Below, one piece after another: positions 47,001 to 59,501 of a stretch of 64,000 nucleotides of DNA. Below the pieces are notes generated by a model that was not told where the DNA came from, ran no database searches, and saw nothing but the letters and a program-made list of their open reading frames with translations. Origin of the DNA: Begonia masoniana (Eukaryota > Streptophyta > Magnoliopsida > Cucurbitales > Begoniaceae). Within the stretch, counting starts at the first letter, position 1. The number at the start of each line of letters is the position of its first letter. The position numbers and the translations under genes are program-made. The DNA is taken from assembly GCA_022432975.1 (NCBI GenBank), contig CM039502.1, forward strand, positions 26,334,996-26,398,995, read 5' to 3'.

Positions 47001-47208
47001 GAAATATAGAGTTCACAATTCCCGTACAAGGACCTCGGTGGTAGGTAACAACCCTGCCAGACTTCGAGGTAACTGTGACCCGCCTCAAGTGGCAATCAAC
47101 TATTGCATGGTATTTCATCAGCCAATCACATCCCAAAATGACGTCAAACTGCCTCAAAGGCAGAACGATAAGATCAGCTGAAACTTGCAGTCGTCGATCA
47201 CCACACAA
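44002..47208 (-). CDS. Gypsy pol: protease end, RT, RNase H, integrase, chromodomain
   Basis: The open frame is 1,068 codons; the first residues shown are arbitrary because the frame enters from protease. Residues 1-30 are the protease C-terminus (D-V-I-L-G-C-D-W-L). Reverse transcriptase spans about 140-320, with D226 and F-I-D-D at 288-291. RNase H runs about 430-545 (D436, E474, D499). Integrase has the zinc residues H652, H659, C689, C692 and catalytic D722, D783, E819, followed by the GPF module (G957-P958-F959). A chromodomain-like end lies at about 1012-1062 with V-L-V-R-W-K-N-H. This module directs insertion to modified chromatin in chromoviruses (family knowledge). The enzymatic part looks intact. 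The frame change inside protease at about 47180-47200 would stop production from a simple gag-pol frame. Confidence 0.93.
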   Translation of the reverse strand: MCGDRRLQVSADLIVLPLRQFDVILGCDWLMKYHAIVDCHLRRVTVTSKSGRVVTYHRGPCTGIVNSIFRVCLRGRSGLEQYGGLWSMDLDLETAVQEIDVSVVREYDDVFPDELPGLPPDREIEFCIDLVPGATPVSIPAYRMSPAELVELRKQLEDLQSKGFIRESGSPWGSPVLFAKKADGSLRLCVDYRRLNRVTVKNKYPLPCIDDLFDQLGGSRYFSKIDLRTGYHQVKIREEDIPKTAFRTRYGHFEFLVLPFGLTNAPAVFMDLMNRIFRPYLDRFVVVFIDDVLIYSKTRREHRDHLRIVLQTLREHQLYAKRSKCDFWASEVKFLGHIISRDGISVDPAKIEAVVNWPPPENVPEIRSFLGLAGYYRRFVQNFSSIAAPLTKLTRKDVRFVWDVDCQNAFEELKRRLTSAPILTVSDGNLPYAVYTDASGVGLGCVLMQQGKVVAYASRQLKPHEQNYPTHDLELAAIVFALKIWRSYLYGVSFQVFSDHKSLKYLFTQKDLNLRQRRWVEYLEDYDFSLEYHPGKANAVADALSRYPRASISCMILDEWKKSLVIGDFQLQYHDTGSQAYIYHVVATPSMLVRVKQLQRQDEELVFRVGQLQNGEQLEGWSVNAIGDLFYRGRVAVPNIANLRQAILDEAHRSSFAIHPGSTKMYQDLKRQYWWVGMKREVAEFVARCMTCQRVKAEHQRPAGLLQPLPIPEWKWEEITMDFVTHLPRTSQKFDAIWVIVDRLTKSAHFIPVRMTFSVAKLSRLYVQNIVRLHGVPLSIVSDRDPRFTSDLWRGLQKELGTKTQFSTAHHPQTDGQSERTIQILEDMLRSCILDFGSSWIDHLPLVEFVYNNSFQTSIGVSPFEALYGRPCRSPLCWAEKEERLALRPNILRETTEKIHQIRERLKVVQSRQKSYADLKRREVEFDAGDFVFVKVHPTRGVSRFGVKGKLAPRYIGPFQIVERIGVVAYRLGLPPQLGHVHNVFHISQLRKYIPDPSHNVSWDEVPVQADTTYEAVPDRILRRELRRFRRREAPYVLVRWKNHPDREATWELESEMVREYPNLDYDV

Positions 47209-48676
47209 ACCGATCTGCAGATATATGCTACTCCACTCCTGTCGCCCAGTGGAGTATTCAGATATAAAGGGGTTTCCATCTCCTTGATGTCCAACCCCAA
47301 CACCTCAGCAAACTCAACAGAAATAAAGGAATGCGACGCCCCAGTATCAAACAAGACGCGAGCAAATGTATGAGAGATGAGAATCGTACCATCCACAACT
47401 GCCGGCTGAACAGGCATGGGAAAGTACTCAGCCTGGTCCACTGCATACGACTGTCCAGCAACTCCCTTACCCTTATAATCGCGACCCCGGCCTCCAGCTC
47501 TGGTGGTAGATCCAGGATATCCTCCTGTCCTCGACTGCTGAACAGGAGGGGAACCACTAGCAAAAGGCTGCCCGATCGGTCGGTAAGGAGTATCAGTGAC
47601 AGGCCTATCCTCTGCTCGGCGCTGGGGTGTCTGAAACTGAGCCTGCTGAAAAGGGGGTCGGGTATGTCCCCGATGCTGGCCCGGAGAGGAGAATGACTCA
47701 GTAGATGCAGGAATATGAAAAGAGTGCCGCGGCTGCTGTCTCGGAGGGGAGAATGACTCGGTAGCTGAGGGGATATGAAAAGAATGTCGCGGCTGCTGAA
47801 CCTGAGGAGACCTCAGCGGGCAATCCTTCCTAAAATGACCCGGCTGGCCACAGGTGTGGCAGGTGTAAGGGGAGTACCTGCTGCTCCCTGACGATCCGCC
47901 ACTAGATCCAGAAGAGCGACCAGCACTAACACCCTGATCAGACACCTGACGCTGACCCTTCCTAGTCATCTTCCTCCCCGAAGATCGACGGTCTGACCCC
48001 TGCTGGAAGGTGGCATCACCCGAGATGTACAACCTCTCAATCCTCAAGGCAGCCTCATAAGCCCCAAGCAAACTGTCGTACTGGTTCACAGCCACAGTTC
48101 GCTTTATACTGAAGTTCAGGCCCTGGACAAACTTTATAACTTGGGCCTCTACACTGACCCCTCCAGAATATGGCAGCAAATGGACAAAACGATTATAATA
48201 GTCGGTGACTGACATAGACCCTTGCACTAGCTCGTAGTATGCTCGGGTCATCATACCCCTATACTCCCTGCTACTGAACTGGCTCCGGAACAGAGAGGTA
48301 AACTCAGCCCATCCCATAGTCTCAACAGCCTGCTGACTACGGATGGTTTTCCACCAACGCCTAGCAGCCTCCCTCAGAAATGGGTAGCTATAGGGACTCT
48401 CGACTCGACCGGCGTCTGGAGAGTCTCGAAGTTAAGCTCCATAACTTCAAGCCAATTCTCCGCCTCAGCCGTATCAGTGCCTCCAACAAAGGTGGGAGGG
48501 TTGAGCTCGTTGAAATCCCGAAAATGTACCCCTCTGGAGGTGGGATCAGGGGTAGGAACAGGAGGTGGAGGTGGAGCCTGAGCACCGCTCGCCAGGTTCC
48601 GCAAAGCCTCCAATATAGAAGACATGATGCTAGGGTCCTGACCGGGGTTCTGAGGAACTCTCCTCCTCTGTGGCAT
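47154..48676 (-). pseudogene. Gypsy gag with zinc knuckle and protease start, frameshifted
   Basis: The start is placed at the ATG at 48676 (M-P-Q-R-R-R), because it follows the primer-binding site and the candidate splice acceptor. The first ~100 codons end at a stop near 48374. The homologous continuation (F-L-R-E-A-A-R-R-W-W) is in another frame, so one base appears lost in the short T run around 48375. The rest carries the capsid core, a Ser/Gly-rich linker, a zinc knuckle C-H-T-C-G-Q-P-G-H-F-R-K-D-C and the protease active site F-D-T-G-A-S-H-S-F. A second frame change near 47180-47200 moves the protease end into the pol frame. Either real mutations or assembly indels. Confidence 0.88.
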
Positions 48677-48686
48677 CGTGACAATT

Positions 48687-48692
48687 CTGAAA
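48687..48692 (-). other. Candidate splice acceptor 10 nt before gag ATG
   Basis: The minus strand reads ATTTCAG with AG at 48688-48687, followed by exactly 10 nt and then the gag ATG (48676). Joined to the donor at 49128 it would excise 442 nt including the primer-binding site. Inferred from consensus only. Confidence 0.45.
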
Positions 48693-48804
48693 TACGTGAG
48701 ATTGTACCACATTAGCATTTTTCATTAATCATGCTCTCCATGTATTCTACTACTGCTCATACTTGATCTCAAACATTAGTCACTAAGAGGTCATTGAACC
48801 TTGC

Positions 48805-48816
48805 GCTCTGATACCA
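48805..48816 (-). other. Primer-binding site of the Tekay-type element
   Basis: The minus strand reads TGGTATCAGAGC, a perfect match to the 3' end of initiator tRNA-Met, 8 nt inside the 5' LTR end at 48825. Confidence 0.95.
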
Positions 48817-48824
48817 AAAATTTC

Positions 48825-51516
48825 TGTCACGACCCGGGAGAGGGCCTAACAGAAACGCCAGGTTAAACGATCAACCTCAGGGAGGTCCGCCGTCTAACCT
48901 AAGGCCAAGTGCGGAAGTTTAGCACAAATTCAGGACCTCCTCGAAGCAACAAATATAAGAGAGTACAAACAATCATAGAGATACAAGATAATGAAAATAA
49001 TTACAGGCCAAAGTAAGGTACAGTCTCAAATGTTTACTTACATAAATAAAGTGGCAGAAAACTAAAAGGGGAAACTACAAGGAGATCCCAAAACGAACAA
49101 GCTCACTTCCTAGCCTTCCTTCCTTTACCTGTAGAGGGGGAGTCAATGGGGTGAGTGACAAACTCAGTATGGGATGTTATACCTACCACTAGGAATGCAT
49201 GCCATATAAAATCAATGCACGTTTTAAAATTTAAATCCTGTTTTCATGTTATTTATTTCTCTTATTATTATTCATTTATAACGGTTGAGGGCTAATCATA
49301 AAATAAGGATATATCGCAAACATATGCCCACATCAACACTGAAATCAAAACACATATCCAGGTGTACAGTGAAAAGGGAGGTCACTCACGGATCCTCCGA
49401 ACCACACCAGCATAGAAAGGCCGCGGTAGCACCAGCAGGGCCTCATAGTAAGAAGAGAAAAAGTCAACCACCAGGAGGGACGAACCGCTCAGCCCTGGGC
49501 CACCGTGAAACACACCAGGGCACACTAGGAGGGACGAACCACTCAACCCTGGGCCCAAGGGAACCACGCAGTGGACTTATCATACCGGGGGTAGCAACGA
49601 ACAGACACTGGCCAGGTCGGGTAACTGGGCGAGCATACCTCCGAGCCCATTCCGCCTATTCTCAGGGGGCGTACCCTACATTCCGCCTATTCTAAGGGGG
49701 CGTACCCTATCCAAACAAGTGTGGGGAGTACCACTACAACTGGGCAAAACCCCCTGATACTCCTAGCATAAGGGCCCAGCTAAGAGTGCCAGACGGTTAT
49801 CTCCAGTATCGAACTCCAAATGGCACAGCAGAAAATCAATGCATGACAATATTAAATGCAGGTATAAAACTATCTACGTGCCAAGCATGAAAAATCTCAA
49901 GGAAATCTCAAATACCACCCGTCAGCAAAGGCAAGCAAAACATGGCATATAAAATCCACTAGGCAGTAGAATCAGTGAAAAATATACGTGCTACAATATG
50001 CAAAATAATCATGCCAGTAAGAATGCCAACATCAATACTAGTGGTATCCCACCAAAGATAATATACGTGCATGCAAGGCTAGGTATAACGCGGAAAGTAT
50101 AATAACCCATACCCCTAGGGCGAGTCCTCCTATCCTCAGTAAACTGTGGCGCCTCAGGAATAGTTTCGAACTCAGCAAAATTCTCCAAATCTGAGAGTCA
50201 AACACAAGGAAGGAACCCCGTTAAAATCCAATTGGGTCCAGAAACGATATAAGTAACGAACCGGGGCGAAAACGGGTCAAAATGGCACGGGTTGACTTTT
50301 CGTCAAAAAGTCAACGGTCAAAGTCAAGTCAACGGTCAAAGTCAAGTCAACGGTCAGCGGTTGACTTTGACTGACCGGTCAAAGTCAACGGTCAACCGTT
50401 GACTTTGGTCAAAGTCAACGGTCAAAGTCAACGGTCAACGGTCAAAGTCAACCGTTGACTTTGACTGGCCGGTTCGGGTCGGCCTGGTTCGGTTCGGTCT
50501 GGGTCGGGTTGGCCTGGTTCGGGTCGGTTTGACCCGAACCAACCCAACCTAACTGGGCTCGGGCCAGACCCGGCCCAAACCCAAATCGGGTCGGGCCAGC
50601 AAGGGCTGGGTTGACCTGGCTTGATGGGCTGGGTCAGACCCGACCCAATGGGCCTAAGCCAAACCCGGCCCAGAAAGCCATGGGTCTGGGTCCAGCCTGA
50701 CCCAAAACCGGATCGGGCTGGGCCAAACCCAGTCGGCCCTGGGCCTGAGTCAACTCGGCCTTGGGCCTGAGTCAACTCGGCCCAAAGCCCGAGTTAACTC
50801 AGCCCATGGTCGAGTTGACTCGGCCGGCGACCACCGAAGGCCGGCGATGTTCCGGCGACGCTCCGGCGACCGACCGACGACCTTCCGACGACAAAAACCC
50901 AAATTTCACACCTGTTTTTCGCCAAAAAACGTTTCCAACGCGTTAGTCGACTCCTCTACAATCGATTCCTACCAAAAACACGAAAAAAACAACCCTAAAT
51001 CGTAGATCTAAAAAAAAACGAAAACCCGAAACTTCTCGGGCAAAAATCGAGAGAACGAGAGGTTACCTCCGAAATCGCCCTTCACAAACGTTGATCTACG
51101 CTTCGAGGCGAACGTTTTGACACCAAGATCTCGACGAACGGAGGTCGTTCCGGCGCCGGCGATTTTCTCCTCTCTCTCTCTCTCTCCTTCTCTCTCTCTC
51201 TCTCTTTCTCTCTCTTTCTGGTTGCTTCTGTCGGCAGAGAGGCAGGGATAAGGTTTCTTTTGAAACCTTATCTCTTCTTTTCTTTTCTATTAATTATTTT
51301 CTTTTATTTATTTTATTAATTATTTTATTTATTTTATTTTATATTCTATTTACTTATTTCTTTTATTTGATTTATAATAAAACGGTTTTAAGATTCGATT
51401 TCTAATTTCAATTCCTACCGGAAATTAGCGAAATAAATCCCAAAATTTACGCTCTAAATTACGCGAAAAATTTACCCAAATTTTTACAAAAAAATTAAAA
51501 TTTGACGGGTTTTACA
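48825..51516 (-). repeat. 5' LTR of the Tekay-type element
   Basis: Nearly identical to 41229-43956. Visible differences include T for C near 48930, A for G near 49348, C for T near 49683, a shorter GTCAA array, and small length changes in the CT and TTTA tracts. This LTR would drive transcription on the minus strand; a TATA-like region lies in the AT-rich stretch around 51340-51380. Confidence 0.95.
49129..49182 (-). other. Candidate leader mini-exon (54 nt), 5' LTR copy
   Basis: Acceptor GTGGTAG, 54-nt block, donor CTACAG|GTAAAGG. A first-exon donor candidate GGAG|GTAACC has its GT at 51066-51065, after a GA-rich 5'-UTR-like stretch; intron 1 would be about 1.9 kb. No UUCG-type hairpin follows here, unlike in families A, B and C. 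Confidence 0.4.
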
Positions 51517-52429
51517 TTATGCACCAAAGGAAAACCATGTATCTTATAGCATTTCTCAAATTTTATGTCTTTCTTAGATTTGTAGTAATTATTATGGTTC
51601 ACAAAGGAGTTCAAGGCTATCTATCAAGAATGTGGAGAAAGTCCAATTATTCGCTGCCTCTCCTCCTAAATTACCAAAAAGAGAAAACTTTGCTAATAAT
51701 TGGTAGTGGTTCCATCATAAGAGCTCGAGTTCGCACTTGAGAAAAAGACTCGTTCACTCCCATAAGAGACTGTAGAACACATTCTTGTTATTCATAAGTC
51801 AATAAAATCTTTGAGAGCACCGCAAACATCTTTTGATGTGGTCTAAAATCTTACAGTTCATCCCAAACTGTAACACCCCTAATACTGTACCTATTTTTAC
51901 CCGTATAAATTTTTCATTTTTATTTTACACTTTGAGCAGAAAAACAGTCTTCATTCTGGTGTAATTACTACTCACATTATTGAACTTTAATTTAATTCAA
52001 GCAACATTTTTCTAAGCTGATAAATTCGAGGCTTGTTGCTTTGATTAAACAGATCAATTAGATCATTCAAGACCTCATATGCAGAGTCAACATATAATAA
52101 ACTATCAAAAATGTCCTTTGATACAGAATTTAAAATTCATGAACCAACCATGTTGTTAGCTCTAGACCAAAAAGGAAACAAAATGTTTGATGAAGAAGGA
52201 CGAGAAATCGAGCCATCAACAAAAGAAATTTTGTTTTTAGCAGTTGTTGCCATAAGCATGGATGGCTTCCAAGAATTAAAAGTTTGATCCAATCAAAAAT
52301 ATGAGGAACTAACACTAAATCTGGATGATCTTCATTGTGCAGAAAATAAGGACTTGAATCATCCATAGAAGAATGCGAAGTAAATGACATTCTTGAGCTA
52401 ACTGCTGCGACACCTTTACCATGAGTCAT
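51517..52429 (-). pseudogene. Copia gag remnant of element 2
   Basis: From 52429 the minus strand opens with a leader and then P-Y-F-L-H-N-E-D-H-P, the conserved start of copia-type gag polypeptides, for about 99 codons. After stops it resumes near 51580 with K-F-E-K-C-Y-K-I-H-G-F-P-L-V-H, the zinc-knuckle end. The Tekay element interrupts immediately after this at 51516. Confidence 0.75.
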
Positions 52430-52479
52430 ATCGAGATATCGTAAAGAAACGCAGAAAAAATTGTGGAATTAGTGCATCG

Positions 52480-52491
52480 GCTCTGATACCA
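52480..52491 (-). other. Primer-binding site of copia element 2
   Basis: The minus strand reads TGGTATCAGAGC, perfect for initiator tRNA-Met, adjoining the 5' LTR at 52492. Confidence 0.9.
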
Positions 52492-52670
52492 TATTAGAAA
52501 AGAATAATGAGAAAACTTCTTTGTATATTTATTCTGCATTACTTTACAAAGATATCTTCTTCTCTTATATGTCGAGAAAAAGAGAAAGAGAGAGTAATAG
52601 AAAAAACTGAGGTAAATTGTTTACGCTAACTAACTACTAATACACATAATTACAAGTAGACGTAAGCTAA
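52492..52670 (-). repeat. 5' LTR of copia element 2
   Basis: Aligned to 38015-38171, with numerous substitutions and a short internal insertion, implying an old element. The inner edge has decayed from the usual CA to TA on the element strand. Outer edge approximate. Confidence 0.65.
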
Positions 52671-53922
52671 GCAATATGAATTTTTGAAATAGAACAAAAT
52701 GAGATTACAACATAAAATTAAAATATAAATACAATATTATTTGTATTTTAATATATTCATCATATTTTTATAATTATATGAATACAATGATAGATTTCTA
52801 AATATTTTCTTACTGTTTAGTCCTAGGATTGAATATTTAGCGCTTAAATTAATAAGTATTATGAGTTAGTTATTAATAGAAAATTAATGGTAGTCAAAGA
52901 ATATAGCGTTATTGTGACAACCCGCCATATAAAGGCTAGAAGGGCACAGTGTGAGGGTTTAGCTCATACCAGTGAGGATGTACAATCTCGCATTATTTGA
53001 GAGAGTGAAAAATGCATGGTTTATAAGTAAAGTTTTTCTCTCTGATAAGTACAATACGTTTTTTGCTTATTCCAAGAACAAAACAGTGTAAACGCCTAAA
53101 ACGGGTAATTTTGTACTAAGAACACTGAGGAAAACTACAACAATACATAAAATGTTAAAGAATATATAATTTAGCTTTATTATGGATCTATAATGAATGA
53201 TTATTACACATGTAATAACTGTATCAATAGATATTACTTTTAATACTTACACTCTATAACTGTAAGAGTTCAACTATAAGTATCTAGTTTAATTATTTTA
53301 CAATTATAATTGTCTTAGTCACTATAAGAAGTTTATATCAATTAACAAAAATCATTAGAGCTTAGAATTACATGATTGTCTCTTTCTTTGCCATTTCCTA
53401 TCATTGTTCGAATATGTTATAATTAACATAAGTAATGAATTACAAGTTAATTATCTATAACACTTAAATTAAATTAATGACCCTAAGAGAGAAGCTATCC
53501 AAATCTAAGGCACTATGACAAATTGAGTGATATTGCATTTTCACTCATGAAACTTGAGGTTGACATGTATACATCTTTTAGGGTGTCAAACAAAATAACA
53601 CAAGTTTGTTATAAATTTTATTCGACTTATACTTCCCGGTACCATTTTTACATAAGATATTTAGCATACAACTAACTCGTATGCATAATGAAAAGAGTAT
53701 TCATGACACACGATAATGAGAATGAAATTTTAAGGATTTTTTTCACATATTTAGGGTGAATTCTGACTGTACTATCTAGTTTTGCAATTGATATTACTTT
53801 GCATTAAATCTTTCTTTCATTAATTAAATAATTATTATAGGCCATAATAAAAATTACCATACTAATTCATGGACTAATTGCAAATCTCAAAAGTAACATT
53901 ACAGTCTTAGGCAATCAACAAA
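52671..53922. other. AT-rich intergenic DNA
   Basis: No gene seen. A possible LTR edge TGTGACAACCCGCC at 52915 is unsupported by a partner. The sequence is otherwise simple AT-rich DNA up to the tRNA gene. Confidence 0.5.
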
Positions 53923-53995
53923 TCCGTTGTAGTCTAGTTGGTCAGGATACTCGGCTCTCACCCGAGAGACCCGGGTTCAAGTCCCGGCAACGGAA
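53923..53995 (+). tRNA. tRNA-Glu (CTC)
   Basis: A 73-nt cloverleaf. The acceptor stem TCCGTTG pairs perfectly with CAACGGA, discriminator A at 53995. The anticodon stem CTCGG/CCGAG encloses loop CTCTCAC with anticodon CTC at 53957-53959, decoding GAG (Glu). The T arm has GGTTCAAGTCC (B box) and the D arm a normal A box. There is no intron and no encoded CCA, as expected for a nuclear gene. A T run (TTTT at 54002) follows as a pol III stop. It lies about 40 bp upstream of the TATA box of the L11 gene. Confidence 0.97.
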
Positions 53996-54036
53996 TATCT
54001 GTTTTATTTTTCTAGAACTCTCTCTCTCGTCACTCA

Positions 54037-54048
54037 TATAAAACCCTA
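54037..54048 (+). promoter_or_regulatory. TATA box and overlapping telo-box of the L11 gene
   Basis: TATAAAA at 54037-54043 overlaps AAACCCTA at 54041-54048. The AAACCCTA telo-box is common near the start sites of plant ribosomal-protein genes (established). About 100 bp upstream of the start codon. Confidence 0.7.
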
Positions 54049-54146
54049 GCTCTGCTTCTCCCGCCCCGTCTCTTTCGCATATTTATCTCCGTCTCTCGGC
54101 CTCCCTATCTTTGAGCAACTCTTTGTCAGTCTCCCCTCGCATTACA

Positions 54147-55928
<1,782 letters not shown>

Positions 55929-56699
55929 AAGAATCACATGGTGTGTAACTTTTGACGGCTTGGTTTGTGTTGCCCAGCATTTCTACTTTTTGATCTATTA
56001 TTTTAATACCAGTTTTTAATCTTCAGTACTCCTTGATTTCATGTTTCAATATTAGATCTTATACTTCAGTTCTTATTTGTTTCCAGAGAGGATATTCAAT
56101 CCAAGGTTTTGTTGAATGAGGCGATACTGGAAAATAACAATTTCACAAAACTGACCATTTGTTGGAATGCATTTTGGCTGTGTTTTTTATTGCTCAAATG
56201 TCAAATTCTGTTTTCAAAAGCCAGTACAGAGTTCATAGATAAGCATCTTTGCCTTCCTTGCTTGATTCACTAATAACATCCTAACTTGATTCTTCTTTTA
56301 GACTGGTTTTCGCCTCATGGACTCTGAGATCGTTATTTTCCCAATTGAAGGTGGTATTCTCTTAAACAAGCAAATTATTACCTCCTGATCAGTGACCTTG
56401 ACTGATTTACTTTTGCTTCGGAACTTGTGTGAGAACTTCCCCGACTGATGGAAAAATTTATTTGAAGAAAACTGTTTTTGACTTTGGGTTCAGAAAAATG
56501 TAATGTTCCATTTGAAACACAATCTGGAAATACTGAATACAAGTTACCAAATATACATTGTAATTAGAAAATAAATACGATTAAAAAGAAAGCTTAGGAA
56601 CTCTCAATTATATAAAGACTGGTTCTACAATCTGCTACAGACATCCCAACTTTTTACGATCATGGTTCCGCAATTCAATCAAGATTATGAAAATCTTAA
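55929..56699. other. L11 3' UTR and downstream intergenic DNA
   Basis: The first ~170 bp probably hold the 3' UTR of the ribosomal-protein gene. The rest shows no gene or recognisable repeat. Confidence 0.5.
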
Positions 56700-57408
56700 G
56701 GTATTATTGTAAGCTGTTCTTTTCACGTGGATGGATCTAATGGAAGAATTGGAGGCCGCCAGGTTGAAAGCTGACGAGAGTGAGAAAATAACGACGTTGG
56801 ATTCCAATGCTTCAATCAATGGGACCAGCTCTGAGCCAGTGACATCCAGAGAGAGCTGTCTCAACAAAAGAACATTCGAGCGCGGGCAGTGCAGTATGGA
56901 GGCTGGGTTGTATTATGGGCTGTTAAGGTGGAGCTCCTTATTGCCTGTGTGGCTTTAGTAAGAAGGGTAGAATGGGCAGCAAATCTATAGAATAAAAGGG
57001 GAAAGAGAGCTTCATGGACGAGGTGGATTGTGTGTTAACCTTTCTACTATTTCCTTTTTTTTTTTTTTTGTAATTTTCCCTTTCTTCTTCTTTGTCTCTG
57101 TAACTTTTCTTTTTTTGCGCAACTTCAATACAAAACTCTTATGTTCTTGTGAGTTCTGGCCACCGCCATAACCAGTGGTATTAGAGCAACAACAATCCAT
57201 GGCAGAAACATCATCTACCATTGCTTCATTGGTTTCACGTCTCGATTCCTCCAATCACTGGTTGCAGCAGTTTACTCTTCGACAAGAATATCTTCGCAGT
57301 TTGATTCAGGGTTGTAACTCCAAACACGATGCTGTTGTGGCTATGTTAAATCAACTTCTTCAGCGTCAATCAGCCGACAACCAGAAGCAAGTAGTTGCGC
57401 CAAACTAG
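56700..57408 (+). mobile_element. 5' end of a gypsy element: LTR end, PBS, start of gag
   Basis: LTR-like sequence ends ATAACCA at 57174. TGGTATTAGAGC (57176-57187) is an initiator-Met primer-binding site with one mismatch. A frame from the ATG at 57199 to a stop at 57408 (69 codons) resembles the N-terminal coiled part of a gypsy gag. The LTR left edge was not located. Everything downstream is missing, replaced by copia DNA from about 57540. Confidence 0.6.
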
Positions 57409-57539
57409 TTGAAGGATAAGAGCAATTCAGTCGTGGCTTTGTTAAATCCTTGGGTTTGGCATAGTTGGAATTTGAGGAAGCAGATGAAGTTGCAGAAGAG
57501 GAAAGAAGAAGGTGAGGAAAAAGACGATGGAAAAACCGA

Positions 57540-58915
57540 CGGGCGAGAGAGAGTGAAGAGTTCAAAATAATTTCTCTATTGTATATTATTCTCATTGGAA
57601 AAAACTAACCCTTAAATGTATATCTCAATAAAGAAATGATGAGAGTGGAAATACAACTGAACTCAACTCTAAGTGAACAGTGTAAGTACATATGTTAACA
57701 TCCCCCTCAAGATCAAGGTTATAGGCCGAAAATCTTGGATAAAAAGGCAAAGAATGTCAATAGTGGAAGAGGTTTTGTGAGCGCGTCAGGAAGTTGGTTT
57801 TCGGAAGGTGTAAATTGGATCAACAATATCTTTTGTAGTACATTTTTCCGAACGAAGTGAAAATCTATCTCCACATGATTGGATTTGGAGTGTAACATCA
57901 GATTGGAAGCAAGGTACGCTGCACTTAAATTGTCACAGAGTTTAAGAGGTACCTTGGTGGATGCAATTCCCAATTCTTTTAGTAATGATTGTAACCATAG
58001 GACTTTTGCTGCGCCATTGGCTACGCTGTAATACTCTGATTTGGTGTTGAAGCGTGAAACAAATTTTTGCTTAGTGAAGGACCAAGAGATAAGATTAGTA
58101 CCTAGAAAAATACAAAAACCACTTGTGCTCTTACGATCATCTGGACAGAAAGCTCAGTCTGCATTTGTATAACAGGTCAAATTGTAACTTGCAGAAGGCG
58201 AGAATGAGATGCCTAAAGATGAAGTACCTTTAAGGTATCGCAAAATCAGTTTAACTGCTTGTTAGTGAACGTCAGAAGATGCATGCATAAATTATGAAAC
58301 TTTGTTTACGACAAAAGCTATATCGGGATGAGTAAGGCAGCAGTATTGTAGACCTCTAACAATGCTACGGTAAAGAAGGCTATCACGGAGTGGTATTCTA
58401 GAATGGATAAGAGTGGTTCTGCAACCCTGAGAGACGGAACCGGCTTGCAAAAAGTCATGTTAGCTTTGTGAAGCAACTCAGAAATATATTTTGATTGTGA
58501 AAAACTCATACCAGTAGGAGTGTGGGTGATCGAGATGCCAAGAAAGAACGATAGGGGTCTAAGGTCTCAGACTTTAAATTGTGAATGTAGATATGCTAAA
58601 AGTTGGTCTAATAGAGATGCAGAGTTGTTTGTCAAGATAATATCGTTGACATAAACTAGCATCATAATAATCGAGGTATGCGTGCGGCATACAAATAGTG
58701 AAGAGTCTGACTTTGATGGTGCCAATTAAAGTAGTGTATAACTTGGTGTACCAAGCCCTATAAGATTGCTTGAGACCATATCGAAATTTGTGTAAGAGGC
58801 ATATAGCAGATGAATGAGAGGAGCTGACAAAACCTGGAGGTTGTTGCACATAAACTGTTTTAGTCAGATCACCATGTAAGAAAATATTGCTTATATCAAG
58901 TTGTCTAATAAATGA
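57540..58915 (-). mobile_element. Truncated Ty1/copia element 3 (RT, RNase H, 3' LTR)
   Basis: The minus strand carries a reverse-transcriptase fragment with Y-G-L-K-Q-S near 58770, a piece with S-Q-S-K-Y-I-S-E-L-L near 58490, and RNase H with L-C-D-N-L-S-A-A-Y-L-A and L-T-K-P-L-P near 57760. A polypurine tract TTGAGGGGGA (57710-57701) adjoins an LTR start TGTTAACA at 57700. The 5' half is missing. Several stops are present. Confidence 0.8.
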
Positions 58916-59401
58916 ATCACTAATTTCTATTGATCAAATAACACAATGAATCACTAATTTATATTTTTCTTATGAAATTAAATATTCTAATGTTAGTTGT
59001 TCATAGCCTTCTTCGCACAAAGATGATCATGCTAGTTCTAGCAATAGTGGTGGTAGAGGTATTATAGCTCTACTATTTAGTATTAATGATATATGGAATG
59101 AATTAGATTTGGATTGTTATTTACATTTTTATTATTTTCTTAAAAATTTTTATAGGTTTTTATTATTTTTTTTATTTTTTTTATTAAAATTTTTTATTTT
59201 TTTTCAATTCCTAAATTAGTATTTTAATTTTATTTTTATTTTATCTTTTTTTTTAATATTTTTTTTTTTTTTTTTTATAGTTTTTTTTATTTTTTATTTT
59301 ATTTTTTATTTTCTTAATAAAAAATTTATTATTTTTATTTATTTTTTTTTTATAATTTATATTCAAAAATATTTATTTTTTTTATTTATTTAAATTTATT
59401 C
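58916..59401. repeat. T-rich low-complexity DNA up to the gap
   Basis: From about 59110 the sequence is almost only T and A, in long runs such as TTTTTTTTTATTTT. It ends at the N run. No gene. Its simplicity probably caused the assembly break. Confidence 0.85.
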
Positions 59402-59501
59402 NNNNNNNNNNNNNNNNNNNNNNNNNNNNNNNNNNNNNNNNNNNNNNNNNNNNNNNNNNNNNNNNNNNNNNNNNNNNNNNNNNNNNNNNNNNNNNNNNNN
59501 N
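59402..59501. other. Scaffold gap (100 N)
   Basis: Exactly 100 N, so the gap size is unknown. The gypsy gag frame at 59502-60708 enters it on the right, while the left side is low-complexity DNA. The pol part of that element may be hidden here or the join may be wrong. Confidence 0.99.

Larger units (their letters stand above)
41229..51516 (-). mobile_element. Near-complete Tekay/Del-type Ty3/gypsy chromovirus
   Basis: A 10,288-bp element with two LTRs of 2,728 and 2,692 bp, perfect target duplication TTATG (41224-41228 and 51517-51521), initiator-Met primer-binding site, polypurine tract, gag, protease, reverse transcriptase, RNase H, integrase and C-terminal chromodomain in the Ty3/gypsy order. 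The chromodomain and long LTRs point to the Tekay/Del clade. The two LTRs differ, as far as I can compare by eye, by a handful of substitutions, a ~36-40-bp repeat-length change and small simple-repeat changes, so the insertion is recent. Gag and protease each contain a frame change. It sits inside copia element 2. Confidence 0.95.
38015..52670 (-). mobile_element. Decayed Ty1/copia element 2, host of the Tekay insertion
   Basis: Short LTRs (about 155-180 bp, block TTTACAAAGATATCTTCTTC) lie at 38015-38171 and 52492-52670. The minus strand has gag at 52429-51517, then gag-pre-integrase and integrase at 41228-40403, then reverse transcriptase at 40330-38172. Two insertions split it: a family-D solo LTR (39022-40238) and a full gypsy element (41229-51516). 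The end of pol after the start of RNase H is missing. Confidence 0.85.

Noticed and set aside
47258..47696. Plus and minus frames of 101-121 codons
   Set aside because: Shadows of gag in other frames.
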